A stretch of 64,000 nucleotides of DNA from Pectobacterium colocasium (lineage in GTDB: Bacteria; Pseudomonadota; Gammaproteobacteria; Enterobacterales; Enterobacteriaceae), in contig NZ_CP084032.1 of the NCBI RefSeq assembly GCF_020181655.1, positions 3,472,001 to 3,536,000 on the forward strand, in the 5' to 3' direction. Position numbers and translations under genes: made by a program. The notes below the pieces were generated by a model. The model saw only the letters and a list, made by a program, of their open reading frames with translations, searched no databases and was not told where the DNA came from. This document shows positions 48,933-59,390 of the stretch, piece after piece (within the stretch, counting starts at the first letter, position 1; every line of letters begins with the position of its first letter).

Positions 48933-50369
48933 CTATTCGTTATCGGGCAATAAGGGTAGCTCAATGCGGAAACACACATCAGCATAATCCACGGTAATCA
49001 GGCTCAATTCACCACGCATACGACGAATGCAATCACGCGCGATACTTAGCCCCAACCCGCTTCCTTTAACCGCACCACGGCGCTGATGGCTTCCCTGATA
49101 AAAAGGCTCAAAAATCATGCTCCGTTCTGCCTCAGGAATAGGCGTACCATTGTTGGCGACATCAATCTGAATGCGATTGCCAATTTGACGGCTATAAATC
49201 CAAATGTTACCGGATTCCTTACCGTAGTGCACCGCATTGGAATAGAGATTATCAATCACTCGCATCAGCAGGGTCGTCTCCGCCCAGCAGTGCCCAACAG
49301 TCAGCGCCACATCGGTATGAATCATTTTGGCGCGGGCAGGCAGACTGTGGGACGACACGACAATATCGACGATCTCTTCAATTTCAACCCGTTCCAGTTC
49401 GGTCGGCGTATCCGCCAGCTTACGGTTATAATCCAGCAGTTGGTCGATCAGTTGTAACAAATGGCGACTGCTGCTATCGAGGATAGCGACAACCTCTTTT
49501 TGATCGGCAGTCAATGGGCCCACCACCTCATCAGCCAGCAGTTCAGTGCCTTCCCGCAGGCTCGCCAGCGGCGTTTTAAGTTCATGGGAAATATGGCGTA
49601 AGAATTCATGTCGCTGCGACTCCAGCCAGGACAGACGTTCACTCAGCCAGATAATGCGCTGCGCCAGCGTCCGAATCTCACGCGGGCCTTTGAAGGTGCT
49701 GGTGTTCCCCAGCGATCGGCCTTCACCAAGGCGGTTAATCATCCGCTCTACGCCATTAACCGGACCGATAATCATCCGGGTAAAGAGAACCACCAGCATC
49801 ACGCTGACCAGAAATAAGATCAGCGCCTGCCAACCAAAGAACTGGCCACGTTCGGAAATAGCCTGCTGGAGCTGTTGCCCGCGAGAGAAAACAACGTCAC
49901 GCGTCACCTGCACCATCTGTCCGTTGGCGCGAGAGAATCCCTCTAGCAGACTCGATGCGGTTTGTTCCGGACCGCTGTTATGACAGCGTATTTCGCTAAG
50001 CTGAGTAAGAAGCTGACGCAACGTCTGGTAATAGCGGGGATCGGGCAGCACCTGCGCATGAGAGTCCAGCATTTGCGAATACTGTTTACGCTGATTCTGG
50101 TAGAGCGTTGCCAGCGTTTGATCGTCCAATACGCAGTACTGTCGGTAGCTACGCTCCATTGCCAGCGCCACGCTGGTCATCGCCTCACTGCGGCGAGCAT
50201 CCGCCAGCGTTGTCCGGTTGATATCGGCAGCCTGTTCGCTCAGCATGTTCAGGCTTTGGTAAGCCTGATAGGCCAGTACCAACAACGGCAGCAGCACCAA
50301 CAAAAACGCCATAATTACCAATTGCCGCAGGGAACGCGGGAATAAACGCCATCGTTTCAAAGAAATCAT
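48933..50369 (-). CDS. glrK: Sensor histidine kinase GlrK (QseE)
   Basis: Inner-membrane kinase that phosphorylates GlrR. Membrane segments lie near 15-37 and 177-197, with a periplasmic sensor between, then HAMP, the phosphorylated histidine in RHISHELKTPLASLREG, and the ATPase domain (NLYSNAVHYG, GSGLGLSIARDC). Length 478 is typical. It is first in the glrK-qseG-glrR operon. Confidence 0.96.
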   Translation of the reverse strand: MISLKRWRLFPRSLRQLVIMAFLLVLLPLLVLAYQAYQSLNMLSEQAADINRTTLADARRSEAMTSVALAMERSYRQYCVLDDQTLATLYQNQRKQYSQMLDSHAQVLPDPRYYQTLRQLLTQLSEIRCHNSGPEQTASSLLEGFSRANGQMVQVTRDVVFSRGQQLQQAISERGQFFGWQALILFLVSVMLVVLFTRMIIGPVNGVERMINRLGEGRSLGNTSTFKGPREIRTLAQRIIWLSERLSWLESQRHEFLRHISHELKTPLASLREGTELLADEVVGPLTADQKEVVAILDSSSRHLLQLIDQLLDYNRKLADTPTELERVEIEEIVDIVVSSHSLPARAKMIHTDVALTVGHCWAETTLLMRVIDNLYSNAVHYGKESGNIWIYSRQIGNRIQIDVANNGTPIPEAERSMIFEPFYQGSHQRRGAVKGSGLGLSIARDCIRRMRGELSLITVDYADVCFRIELPLLPDNE

Positions 50370-50553
50370 CTCGTTACCTATCGAATCCGCATTGATGCTA
50401 ACCGAGTCTTATAAAAGTTCAACGTTTTCCCTTGTGACATGCGCAACGCTTCGCAATACGGTATGAATGCCAATGTAACGTCGTGAAAAAGTAGCGCAGT
50501 AAAAAGCAATCAGAGGGATTGGATTCTAGAGGTGACGGGAGGTAAAACGTCAC

Positions 50554-50763
50554 GCGGCCAGAAGAATCGCTCCCTCTGGCCGCATAACTGAATAGGCGGT
50601 GCCTCACTCAACGTGTCGCCCGATGCTTGATAACGTTCGTTTTCACGCCCGGTTATCGGTCTGGTGGACGATAGGCACCCTTTCTTTTGGCATCATTCCA
50701 GATGTTATGAGCGAAAATATTTGCCAGTCAGCAACGCAATCATAACCAGTTGAATGAGCAACA
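50554..50763 (-). ncRNA. glmY: GlmY small RNA
   Basis: sRNA that protects GlmZ from RapZ/RNase E and so raises glmS expression. The 5' region (TTGCTCATTCAACTGGTTATG) closely matches the start of E. coli GlmY. The first stem pairs TCATTC with GAATGA and GTTATGA with TCATAAC; the second pairs GGTGCC with GGCACC, next to the family blocks CTATCGTCCAC and CACGTTGAGTGAGGCACC. A 9-bp hairpin at 50554-50583 (GCGGCCAGA) may be the terminator, though only TTTT follows, so the 3' end is approximate. The position upstream of glrK matches E. coli. Confidence 0.87.
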
Positions 50764-50766
50764 TGA

Positions 50767-50789
50767 ATTATATTGCACTTATCATGCCA
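50767..50789 (-). promoter_or_regulatory. Overlapping sigma54 and sigma70 promoters of glmY
   Basis: On the minus strand TGGCATGATAAGTGCA (50774-50789) fits the -24/-12 pattern, with GG and GC 12 bases apart and one mismatch. TATAAT (50767-50772) follows as a sigma70 -10. Both would start transcription near 50763, the overlapping design described for E. coli glmY. Confidence 0.85.
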
Positions 50790-50906
50790 ATCATTAATGA
50801 TTTAATTTAAGACAATGATTATAAATGATATTTAACTAATTCCTTGTCGAAAAAAATCATTATCCAGGATAGCAATAACGGAAATACGCGCGAAAGTAGC
50901 CATTTA

Positions 50907-50924
50907 TGTCGCTAAAAACAGACA
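50907..50924. promoter_or_regulatory. GlrR binding site 1
   Basis: TGTC, ten bases, GACA is an exact match to the GlrR activator pattern, about 150 bases upstream of the glmY start. Confidence 0.8.
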
Positions 50925-50969
50925 GCTTTATAACAATACCATGTTACCACTATAAATCAATCAGTTAAG

Positions 50970-50987
50970 TGTCACCAATTAGAGACA
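50970..50987. promoter_or_regulatory. GlrR binding site 2
   Basis: A second exact TGTC-N10-GACA, 63 bases further upstream (six helical turns from site 1). It lies about 70 bases from the IS left end, so the activator sites survived the insertion. Confidence 0.8.
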
Positions 50988-51045
50988 ACAAAAAACCAGT
51001 ACGTCGCAAAAAAACGACAAACGGAGAAAACAGACGTAAAAAAGG

Positions 51046-51055
51046 GGCCGAAGCC
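51046..51055. repeat. Left target duplication of the IS
   Basis: GGCCGAAGCC directly abuts the left end of the IS and is repeated at 52469-52478. It comes from the loop and arms of the purL terminator. Confidence 0.9.
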
Positions 51056-51064
51056 TAATGCCGG

Positions 51065-52387
51065 TCACTTAAGGTGACCGGCATTGTTTTTTAACGGATA
51101 TTTCGCTCGTCTTCCCCTGATTTCTCGGGGGTAACTTCGCTCCCTTCTTAACGGCAATACCAGATAGATTGCCTGCTCATAAAAATGCTTCAGATGTCCT
51201 GGTATCGCACCCGGTGATGAACCCGGCAGACCGATAAGTAATCGCCAGATTTCCGTCAGGGCGCCGCTGAAGCTCAACTGATACGGCAGGTAATCTCCTT
51301 TCAGCGTAAACGCCATTTTCACCATCTGATAACGCACCAGATTGTACGTCAGCAGCACGCCCCACAACTCCTGCCTCACCATTTCCGGCAGTCTGCTCCG
51401 TAAATGCCACCTGTTACCCAGCAAGCCTTGTTTCGCCTCGCGATATCCCAACTCGATTTCCCATCGGTGAGCGTAAAGGGCGTTCACCTCCGCCGCCGGA
51501 TAACGCATCGGGTCCGTCAGTGACGTCAGCACCTCTCGCGTTTTTCCTTCTATCGTCTTCGTTAACAACCGCGCTGTGATGCTCTCCGGCAGCGTCGCCC
51601 ATTGTTTACGCGCCTGCGGCGATGTCTTTATCCGTACCAGTCTGTCTTGCCTGCCCAGCTTGCTTATCACTTCGTATTGCGTATTTTTCTTCAACGGCAG
51701 CAGCCAGTGCCGATTTTCCCCTGCTGTTCGCCAGTGATGCAGTAAACCGACGGAGTAAAACCCTTTGTCGAACAGGGTTATGCTGTTATCTGGTGTTTTT
51801 CCGGTCAGCTCTGCTGCCAGCCGCATCTCGTTGACATCGTAGCGGCCGAACGCACTGGCAGTTATCAGATGACTGCTCAGTTCCATCAGGCAAGCCATTC
51901 TCACCTGCGGGTAACCCTTGTCGCCGTGCTGATTGGAGGCCTTGCCGAAGGCCGCCTCATTTTCCGGTGTATCCTGCGTTTGCCAGACCACACCGTCGAC
52001 GGCAAAGAGGTTAAGCCCATGCCATTGTGGGTGCTGAGCCTGTTCGTTCCAGTGTCGTTGTGTGATATCAAACAGTTCTCTGACAGCAGCCTCACCGAGC
52101 GTCTGCCGCCGTTGTATGACTGAACTGGGGGCGACGAACGGGGTGCCTGAGCGATCAGCGATATCCATGAGATTAACGATGTGGGAAAGAGGGCGCTGAT
52201 TGAATACGGCCATGCCAATAACCAGCCACACCATGGACTCAAGGGGGAGTTTTCGCTTGCGCAGCGTGACGGTATCAGTGAGCGTTAATGCCTGTTCAAT
52301 CATGCTAACGGGTAGGAGATCAGCCAGAGTGTGAATCTGTTCCGGCGCAGTAAGATTGATAATGCCAAGAGCCTGAGAAAGTTGCAT
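51065..52387 (-). CDS. IS4-family DDE transposase
   Basis: Transposase of 440 residues, close to the 442 of E. coli IS4. Catalytic aspartates lie in AVDGVVW and LFDKGFYS, and the glutamate in the YREK-type motif RWEIELGYREAKQG. I start at the ATG at 52387 (MQLSQALGI); a TTG-started reading 19 codons longer would cross the hairpin upstream. The frame is complete, so the element could be active. Confidence 0.94.
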   Translation of the reverse strand: MQLSQALGIINLTAPEQIHTLADLLPVSMIEQALTLTDTVTLRKRKLPLESMVWLVIGMAVFNQRPLSHIVNLMDIADRSGTPFVAPSSVIQRRQTLGEAAVRELFDITQRHWNEQAQHPQWHGLNLFAVDGVVWQTQDTPENEAAFGKASNQHGDKGYPQVRMACLMELSSHLITASAFGRYDVNEMRLAAELTGKTPDNSITLFDKGFYSVGLLHHWRTAGENRHWLLPLKKNTQYEVISKLGRQDRLVRIKTSPQARKQWATLPESITARLLTKTIEGKTREVLTSLTDPMRYPAAEVNALYAHRWEIELGYREAKQGLLGNRWHLRSRLPEMVRQELWGVLLTYNLVRYQMVKMAFTLKGDYLPYQLSFSGALTEIWRLLIGLPGSSPGAIPGHLKHFYEQAIYLVLPLRRERSYPREIRGRRAKYPLKNNAGHLK

Positions 52388-52422
52388 AAAAAAAGGTCCA
52401 TGAATGTCATGAACCTTTTTTA
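52388..52422 (-). promoter_or_regulatory. Hairpin just upstream of the transposase start
   Basis: On the minus strand AAAAAAGGTTCATGA pairs with TCATGGACCTTTTTT with one G-T wobble and a 3-base loop, ending at the ATG. It looks like a terminator or start-blocking structure that prevents transposase expression from outside transcription. Confidence 0.75.
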
Positions 52423-52468
52423 CACCAACGGCTGGATCGTTCAACTAATCCTTAAACGATCGGCATTA

Positions 52469-52478
52469 GGCCGAAGCC
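52469..52478. repeat. Right target duplication of the IS
   Basis: Exact copy of GGCCGAAGCC found at 51046. The sequence continues CCCC, the remaining arm of the former purL terminator. Confidence 0.9.
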
Positions 52479-52499
52479 CCTTCACTATCAGACACTCAC

Positions 52500-55400
52500 T
52501 CAGCCGAGCTGTCTGCGTGCATTACGGAACATACGCATCCACGGACCATCCTCGCCCCACTCTTCCGGATGCCAGGAGTTGCTAACGGTACGGAACACAC
52601 GCTCAGGATGCGGCATCATGACCGTTGCCCGACCGCTGGTGCTGGTGACCGCCGTAATACCGTTTGGTGAACCATTCGGGTTAGCCGGATAGTTTTCGGT
52701 TACCTGACCGTAGTGATTGATATAACGCAGCGCCACCAGGCCGTGCTCTTCAATCGCCGCTAAATGTGCATCATCACGGACTTCAACCTGCCCTTCACCG
52801 TGTGAAACGGCAATCGGCATACGCGAGCCAGCCATGTCGTTCATGAACAGCGACGGGCTTTTCTCCACTTCAACCAAGCTGAAGCGCGCTTCAAAACGGT
52901 CAGATTTATTGCGGACAAAACGCGGCCAGAGATCGGCACCCGGAATCAGTTCACGCAGATTGGACATCATCTGGCAACCGTTACATACGCCCAGCGCCAG
53001 CGTCTGCGGGCGTATGAAGAATTCCGCGAATTCATCACGCACGCGAGAGTTGAACAGAATGGATTTAGCCCAACCTTCACCCGCGCCTAACACATCACCG
53101 TAAGAGAAGCCGCCGCAAGCAACCAGCGCCTGGAAATCCTGCAAATTACGACGATTCGCCAGCAGGTCACTCATATGGATATCGATCGCATCAAAGCCAG
53201 CGCGGTGGAATGCCGCCGCCATTTCGACATGAGAGTTCACACCCTGTTCACGCAGGACAGCCACTTTAGGGCGGACATTCTTAGCGATATAAGGTGCAGC
53301 AATATCTTCCTGCGGATCGAAGGTCAGCGACACATTAAGACCGGGATCGTTATCATCCTGTCTGGCGATATGTTCCTGATCGGCACATTGCGGGTTATCA
53401 CGCAGGCGCTGCATCTGCCAGCTGGTTTCTGCCCACCAGCGGCGCAACGTTGAACGGCTTTCCTGATAGACCGCTTCCGCACCCTTATTGATGGTAAAAC
53501 GCGTTCCTTCCTCAGCGTGACCGAGGTAATGCACACAGTCGGCTAACCCATGCAGCGCCAGAACGGCATTCACTTCAGCACGACGTGCAGCAGGAATCTG
53601 GATGACGGCGCCAAGCTCTTCGTTAAACAACGTCGCCAGCGTATCTTCACCCTGAGAGGCGATATCGACGGTAATGCCACAGTGGCCAGCAAAAGCCATC
53701 TCTGCCAGCGTCACCAGCAAGCCGCCATCTGAACGGTCGTGGTAAGCCAGAAGCGCTTTGTCCGCGACCAGTTGCTGCATAGCGTTAAAGAAGCCCGCCA
53801 ACTGCTCTGGACTATGCACATCAGCCGTCTTACGACCCAACTGACGATAAACCTGTGCCAGCGCCGTCGCGCCCAGCGCTTTATTGCCTGCGCCCAGATC
53901 GATCAGCAATAGCGCATTATCCTGCCCGGTACGCAGCTGTGGCGTTACCGTGTTACGCACGTCTTCAACACGGGCAAACGCAGAGATCACCAGCGACATC
54001 GGCGAGGTGACCGCACGATCTTCACTGCCTTCCTGCCAGCGAGTTTTCATCGACATGGAATCTTTACCGACCGGGATCGTCAGACCCAGCGCCGGACACA
54101 GCTCCTCACCCACGGCTTTCACCGCTTCGTACAGCCCGGCATCTTCACCTGGGTGCCCCGCAGCCGCCATCCAGTTCGCGGACAGCTTCACGCGAGTCAG
54201 TGGGCCAATGTGCGTAGCAGCAATGTTCGTCAGTGCTTCACCGACGGCTAAACGCGCAGAAGCCGCGAAGTTACGTAGCGCCACGGGGGCACGTTCGCCG
54301 ATAGACATTGCCTCACCGTAATAGCTGTCCAGGCTGGCGGTAGTCACCGCACAGTCAGCCACCGGCACCTGCCACGGGCCAACCATCTGATCGCGCGCCA
54401 CCATGCCGGTAACAGAGCGGTCGCCAATGGTGATCAGGAAGGTCTTTTCTGCCACCACAGGCAAATGCAGCACGCGCTCGACCGCTTCGGCCAGATAGAT
54501 TTCGTCACGCTGTAACAGTGCACCTTCAACCCGCTTACGCTCAACGTCACGCAGCATCTTCGGCGTTTTACCCAACAGCACATCCAGCGGCAAATCGATA
54601 GGCTTGTTGTTAAAATGACGATCGTTCATCGTCAGATGCAGTTCTTCCGTCGCCTCACCGATCACCGCATAAGGTGCGCGCTCGCGACGACAAATTTCAT
54701 CAAACTGTGCCAACTGTTCTGGCGCAACAGCCAGAACATAGCGCTCCTGCGATTCATTACACCAAACTTCCAGCGGGCTCATGCCCGGCTCATCGTTCAG
54801 AATATCGCGCAGTTCAAAGCGGCCACCGCGGCCACCGTCGCTCACCAGCTCCGGCATGGCGTTGGACAAACCGCCCGCACCGACATCGTGAATGAACAGG
54901 ATCGGGTTGGCTTCACCCAACTGCCAGCAGCGGTCGATCACTTCCTGACAGCGGCGCTCCATTTCCGGGTTATCGCGCTGTACTGAAGCAAAATCCAGGT
55001 CTGCATCAGACTGACCCGATGCCATAGAGGAAGCAGCACCACCGCCCAGACCGATATTCATGGACGGCCCGCCCAGAACAATCAGTTTGGCACCAACGCT
55101 AATTTCCCCTTTCTTGACGTGATCGGCGCGGATGTTGCCAATGCCGCCCGCCAGCATGATCGGTTTGTGGTAACCGCGCAGTTCTGTGCCATTGTGGCTA
55201 TCGACGCGTTCTTCATAAGTACGGAAATAGCCCGTCAGTGCAGGACGACCGAATTCGTTGTTGAATGCCGCGCCGCCCAGAGGGCCTTCGGTCATAATAT
55301 CCAGCGCGCTGACAATACGCTCAGGCTTGCCAAACTCTTCTTCTTCCCACGGCTGAATAAAGCCTGGAATACGCAGGTTCGAGACGGAGAAACCCACCAG

Positions 55401-56387
55401 ACCCGCTTTCGGCTTGGAGCCGCGGCCTGTTGCGCCTTCATCACGAATTTCACCACCGGATCCTGTTGCGGCGCCCGGCCACGGCGAAATCGCGGTTGGG
55501 TGGTTATGCGTTTCAACCTTCATCAGGATATGTGCATCTTCCTGATGGTAAGCATATTGCCCGTTGGTATCCGTGTAGAAACGACCGACGGCGGATCCTT
55601 CCATGACGGCGGCGTTATCTTTATAGGCGGAGAGAACGTGATCGGGCGTATGTTCAAACGTGTTTTTAATCATTTTGAACAGTGATTTCGGCTGAGCGAC
55701 GCCGTCGATCACCCAATCAGCGTTAAAAATCTTGTGGCGGCAGTGTTCAGAGTTCGCCTGTGCGAACATATACAGCTCGATATCGTTAGGATTGCGCCCC
55801 AGTTTGGTGAAGACTTCCAGCAGATAATCAATCTCATCTTCCGCTAATGCCAGCCCCAGACGGACGTTAGCCTCTTCCAGCGCCTGGCGCCCTTGCAGCA
55901 GAATTTCGATGCGTTTGAAAGGTGCAGGCTGATGATGAGAGAACAGCGCTTCGGCCTGTTTCAGGTCGCTAAACACGCTTTCCATCATCCGATCATGCAG
56001 CAATGCCCCCAGTTGCTGCCACTGTTCATCGCTCAGCGTAGGCGCATGAATATAGAAAGCCAGACCGCGTTCCAGACGCAGCACTTTGCTTAATCCACAG
56101 TTATGGGCGATATCCGTTGCTTTGGAAGACCACGGTGAAATCGTGCCGGGACGCGGCGTGACCAGTAACAGATGGCCTTGCGGCTCGTGCTCCGCGAGAG
56201 AAGGACCATACTTCAGCAAACGTGTCAGTTTGGCCTGTTCATCGGTGTTCAGCGGGGCGCTGACATCGGCGAAATGTACGTATTCAGCATAGATATCGCT
56301 AACCGGCAAAACGTGCTCTTTGCAGCGGACCAGCAATTTATTAATACGAAAAGCCGATAAAGCAGGTGAACCACGCAGTATTTCCAT
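52500..56387 (-). CDS. purL: Phosphoribosylformylglycinamidine synthase
   Basis: Large single-chain FGAM synthase (1295 residues) of purine synthesis. The N-terminal FGAR-binding part, the AIR-synthetase-like ATP domains ([38 protein letters not shown]) and the C-terminal glutaminase ([19 protein letters not shown], nucleophile in [14 protein letters not shown]) are complete. The N-terminus [19 protein letters not shown] matches E. coli. Its terminator downstream is split by the IS. Confidence 0.98.
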   Translation of the reverse strand: MEILRGSPALSAFRINKLLVRCKEHVLPVSDIYAEYVHFADVSAPLNTDEQAKLTRLLKYGPSLAEHEPQGHLLLVTPRPGTISPWSSKATDIAHNCGLSKVLRLERGLAFYIHAPTLSDEQWQQLGALLHDRMMESVFSDLKQAEALFSHHQPAPFKRIEILLQGRQALEEANVRLGLALAEDEIDYLLEVFTKLGRNPNDIELYMFAQANSEHCRHKIFNADWVIDGVAQPKSLFKMIKNTFEHTPDHVLSAYKDNAAVMEGSAVGRFYTDTNGQYAYHQEDAHILMKVETHNHPTAISPWPGAATGSGGEIRDEGATGRGSKPKAGLVGFSVSNLRIPGFIQPWEEEEFGKPERIVSALDIMTEGPLGGAAFNNEFGRPALTGYFRTYEERVDSHNGTELRGYHKPIMLAGGIGNIRADHVKKGEISVGAKLIVLGGPSMNIGLGGGAASSMASGQSDADLDFASVQRDNPEMERRCQEVIDRCWQLGEANPILFIHDVGAGGLSNAMPELVSDGGRGGRFELRDILNDEPGMSPLEVWCNESQERYVLAVAPEQLAQFDEICRRERAPYAVIGEATEELHLTMNDRHFNNKPIDLPLDVLLGKTPKMLRDVERKRVEGALLQRDEIYLAEAVERVLHLPVVAEKTFLITIGDRSVTGMVARDQMVGPWQVPVADCAVTTASLDSYYGEAMSIGERAPVALRNFAASARLAVGEALTNIAATHIGPLTRVKLSANWMAAAGHPGEDAGLYEAVKAVGEELCPALGLTIPVGKDSMSMKTRWQEGSEDRAVTSPMSLVISAFARVEDVRNTVTPQLRTGQDNALLLIDLGAGNKALGATALAQVYRQLGRKTADVHSPEQLAGFFNAMQQLVADKALLAYHDRSDGGLLVTLAEMAFAGHCGITVDIASQGEDTLATLFNEELGAVIQIPAARRAEVNAVLALHGLADCVHYLGHAEEGTRFTINKGAEAVYQESRSTLRRWWAETSWQMQRLRDNPQCADQEHIARQDDNDPGLNVSLTFDPQEDIAAPYIAKNVRPKVAVLREQGVNSHVEMAAAFHRAGFDAIDIHMSDLLANRRNLQDFQALVACGGFSYGDVLGAGEGWAKSILFNSRVRDEFAEFFIRPQTLALGVCNGCQMMSNLRELIPGADLWPRFVRNKSDRFEARFSLVEVEKSPSLFMNDMAGSRMPIAVSHGEGQVEVRDDAHLAAIEEHGLVALRYINHYGQVTENYPANPNGSPNGITAVTSTSGRATVMMPHPERVFRTVSNSWHPEEWGEDGPWMRMFRNARRQLG

Positions 56388-56484
56388 AATCTAAAGTTCT
56401 CTCGTCTTCGATGCTCTGGCTGCGATACAGCCATTGGGCACAACAGGGGGGAAACGCGCACATTATAGAGAATCCTTCCCCCGG

Positions 56485-56500
56485 ACGAAACCGTTTGCGT
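56485..56500. promoter_or_regulatory. PurR box upstream of purL
   Basis: ACGAAACCGTTTGCGT matches the PurR palindrome at 14 of 16 positions, about 100 bases before purL. PurR repression of purL is established in E. coli. Confidence 0.78.
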
Positions 56501-56666
56501 GGCGATAATTTCATATCGTATCCGGAGAATGATTAATCGGTGACCAAATCAATAAAAGTTGCACACTGGCGGTTTGTTAAGCAAAATGCCCCCACTCTGG
56601 GAAATGACGTATAAAAAAACTGCCGTTACAGACAGACAGGCCGCACGGCCGCCGAGAGATAACTAT

Positions 56667-58112
56667 TTGAAGCCTTTAAAATTAAATTATTTTTTCATCG
56701 GGATTATCACGTTACTGCTGGCGTTAGCGCTATGGCCTAGCATTCCCTGGCGCAGTAGCCAGGATGCTCAGCTCAGGCAGATCCTCTCACGCGGTGAGTT
56801 GCGTATCAGCACCGTTAATTCACCGCTGACTTATGCATTGAGCAACGGATCCCCGACAGGTCTGGATTATGAACTGGCAAAACGTTTCGCTGATTACCTC
56901 GGCGTCAAGCTGGTGGTGTCGTCACGTAAGAACCTTGACGAACTGTTTGACGATCTGGACGGTGATGACGCCGATCTGCTAGCTGCCGGGCTGATTTATA
57001 ATCATGAGCGTCTGGAACGCTTCCGTGCTGGCCCAACCTACTATTCCATTTCACAGCAAATAGTCTATCGCCTCGGCTCGCCCCGTCCAAAAACGCTGGA
57101 TAAACTGCAAGGCCGGCTCGTCGTTACATCCGGTTCCGCGCACGCGGCAACCCTACGCGATCTAAAAGCAGAGAAGTACCCGCAGTTGAACTGGGAATCC
57201 GCCTCGGACCAGAGCACGCAGGAATTATTGAAGCAGGTAGCTGACGGCAGGCTGGACTACACGCTGGGTGATTCGGTCACGATTGGCTTGATGCAACGCA
57301 TTCACCCGCAGCTCGCCGTCGCCTTCGATCTCAGCGACGAAGAACCCGTCACCTGGTATATGCGCCGTTCGCACGATGATAGCCTGTCTGCCGCGCTGCT
57401 GGACTTCTTCAGCCAGATTGTCGAAGACGGCACGCTTGCGCGTCTGGAGGAGAAATATCTCGGTCACGTGGGCGAATTTGACTATGTCGATACCACCACA
57501 TTCCTGAGTGCAATTGATGACACACTGCCGGACCTACGCCCGCTGTTTGAAAAATACGCCACCGATATCGACTGGAAGCTGCTGGCCGCCATCTCCTATC
57601 AGGAATCACACTGGAACCCGCTGGCGACGTCACCGACCGGCGTACGCGGGCTAATGATGCTCACACGCAACACCGCAGAAAGCCTGAACGTCACCGATCG
57701 CGTCGATCCTGAACAAAGTATTCGCGGTGGCGCGCAGTATATGTCACACATGATGCAGAAAATGCCGGACACCATCCCAGAGGATGAAAAAATCTGGTTT
57801 GCGCTGGCGTCCTACAATATGGGGTACGCCCATCTGCTTGACGCGCGTAAATTGACGGAAAAACAGAAAGGTAACCCCGACAGTTGGGTCGATGTGAAAA
57901 TGCGCCTGCCGATGCTAAGTCAAAAGCGCTATTACACGCAAACCACCTACGGCTACGCGCGCGGACACGAAGCCTATAACTACGTGGAAAACATTCGGCG
58001 CTATATGGTGAGTCTGGAAGGTTACCTGATAGAAAAAGAAGCGAAAGCGCAGCAACAGACCCAGATCGCACAAGGCTACCCTGCCGTTCCTATCAATAAG
58101 GTGCCGGAATAA
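56667..58112 (+). CDS. mltF: Membrane-bound lytic murein transglycosylase F
   Basis: Outer-membrane-associated lytic transglycosylase. It has an N-terminal membrane or signal segment ([19 protein letters not shown]), a solute-binding-protein-like domain (about 45-265) and a C-terminal SLT domain with the catalytic glutamate in [12 protein letters not shown] prefer the TTG at 56667 ([10 protein letters not shown], 481 residues), which aligns with the E. coli N-terminus (MKKLKINY). An in-frame ATG at 56604 and a TTG at 56559 add residues with no family match. It is divergent from purL, as in E. coli. Confidence 0.92.
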   Translation: MKPLKLNYFFIGIITLLLALALWPSIPWRSSQDAQLRQILSRGELRISTVNSPLTYALSNGSPTGLDYELAKRFADYLGVKLVVSSRKNLDELFDDLDGDDADLLAAGLIYNHERLERFRAGPTYYSISQQIVYRLGSPRPKTLDKLQGRLVVTSGSAHAATLRDLKAEKYPQLNWESASDQSTQELLKQVADGRLDYTLGDSVTIGLMQRIHPQLAVAFDLSDEEPVTWYMRRSHDDSLSAALLDFFSQIVEDGTLARLEEKYLGHVGEFDYVDTTTFLSAIDDTLPDLRPLFEKYATDIDWKLLAAISYQESHWNPLATSPTGVRGLMMLTRNTAESLNVTDRVDPEQSIRGGAQYMSHMMQKMPDTIPEDEKIWFALASYNMGYAHLLDARKLTEKQKGNPDSWVDVKMRLPMLSQKRYYTQTTYGYARGHEAYNYVENIRRYMVSLEGYLIEKEAKAQQQTQIAQGYPAVPINKVPE

Positions 58113-58120
58113 ACCTGCAT

Positions 58121-58654
<534 letters not shown>

Positions 58655-58703
58655 TCATATTTTGGCGGCGCATTATACCTATCTAGATGGCGTATTGAAG
58701 GCG

Positions 58704-59342
58704 TTACTCCAGCTGTTGCAGGCTACCTTCGGGGGTGACTCGCCAGCGGTGTTCGCAGAAATAGAGCAGCGGATTGTCCTGTTTGCTATCACTGTAACCG
58801 CTGTAGAGCTTGAGCGGCGCGCCTAAACGCTGCTCCATCTGAACGACTTTTTCATGCCCCAGACAACGCAGCGTCAACACCCAGCCGCCGTAGCGGCGTG
58901 TAATCTGGCTACCCATCAGGCGAACGCCGGGTAGGAAAGGTGAATCATAATAGACCTGTTCCACCAGCCGCTGCGGCGATCCGGTCACCAGCCAAACCTG
59001 CGCATCGCTGTCTTCAAGATAGGTTTTCAGCCGCTGCTGAACCTGTGGAAACGGGATGACATCATGGCGAAACGCACCGACAAATTGCTTTTCCAGTTGA
59101 ACCAGTTCATCTTCAGAGCGCCCAAACGTAATCGCCCACAGCAGCCAGCTCATCGGCCAGCGCGCCGCGCGACCACGAATCAACAATCCCAGTCCAATAA
59201 TAGGTAATAGCGGGATAACCAGAACGAGGTTTAACGGCAGCCGGCGAAGTAAAAAACGCAAAAAGCTGCCAAACATGTCCTGCTGATGCAACGTGCCATC
59301 CAGATCAAAAAAAACAATGCGTTGCTCTCGCTTATCACTCAA
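58704..59342 (-). CDS. pgpC: Phosphatidylglycerophosphatase C, HAD family
   Basis: Inner-membrane HAD phosphatase that removes phosphate from phosphatidylglycerophosphate. The catalytic DLDGT is near residue 13 (VFFDLDGTLHQQD), membrane segments follow (LNLVLVIPLLPIIGLGLLI), and motif II is VTGSPQ. GYSDSKQDNPLL is motif IV. Length 212 matches YfhB/PgpC. It lies between murQ and tadA on the same strand. Confidence 0.93.
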   Translation of the reverse strand: MSDKREQRIVFFDLDGTLHQQDMFGSFLRFLLRRLPLNLVLVIPLLPIIGLGLLIRGRAARWPMSWLLWAITFGRSEDELVQLEKQFVGAFRHDVIPFPQVQQRLKTYLEDSDAQVWLVTGSPQRLVEQVYYDSPFLPGVRLMGSQITRRYGGWVLTLRCLGHEKVVQMEQRLGAPLKLYSGYSDSKQDNPLLYFCEHRWRVTPEGSLQQLE

Positions 59343-59390
59343 AACGTTTCTCCCGATTTACCTCAAAATAGCACCGACACCAAAATAATC

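Larger units (their letters stand above)
51056..52468 (-). mobile_element. IS4-family insertion sequence, 1413 bp, intact
   Basis: The ends are inverted repeats (left TAATGCCGGTCACTTAAGG, right inverted TAATGCCGATCGTTTAAGG; 16 of 19 match), flanked by the exact 10-bp duplication GGCCGAAGCC. One transposase gene fills the element. The left end folds as AATGCCGGTCAC/GTGACCGGCATT followed by TTTTTT on the plus strand, and a second strong hairpin lies before the transposase start. Exact duplication and an intact gene point to recent insertion. Confidence 0.95.

Noticed and set aside
55119..55685. A 188-codon plus-strand frame inside purL
   Set aside because: Antisense shadow of an intact, fully recognisable purL.
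56559..56666. Longer N-terminus for mltF from TTG at 56559 or ATG at 56604
   Set aside because: The extra residues do not match the family, and the TTG at 56667 aligns with the E. coli start.
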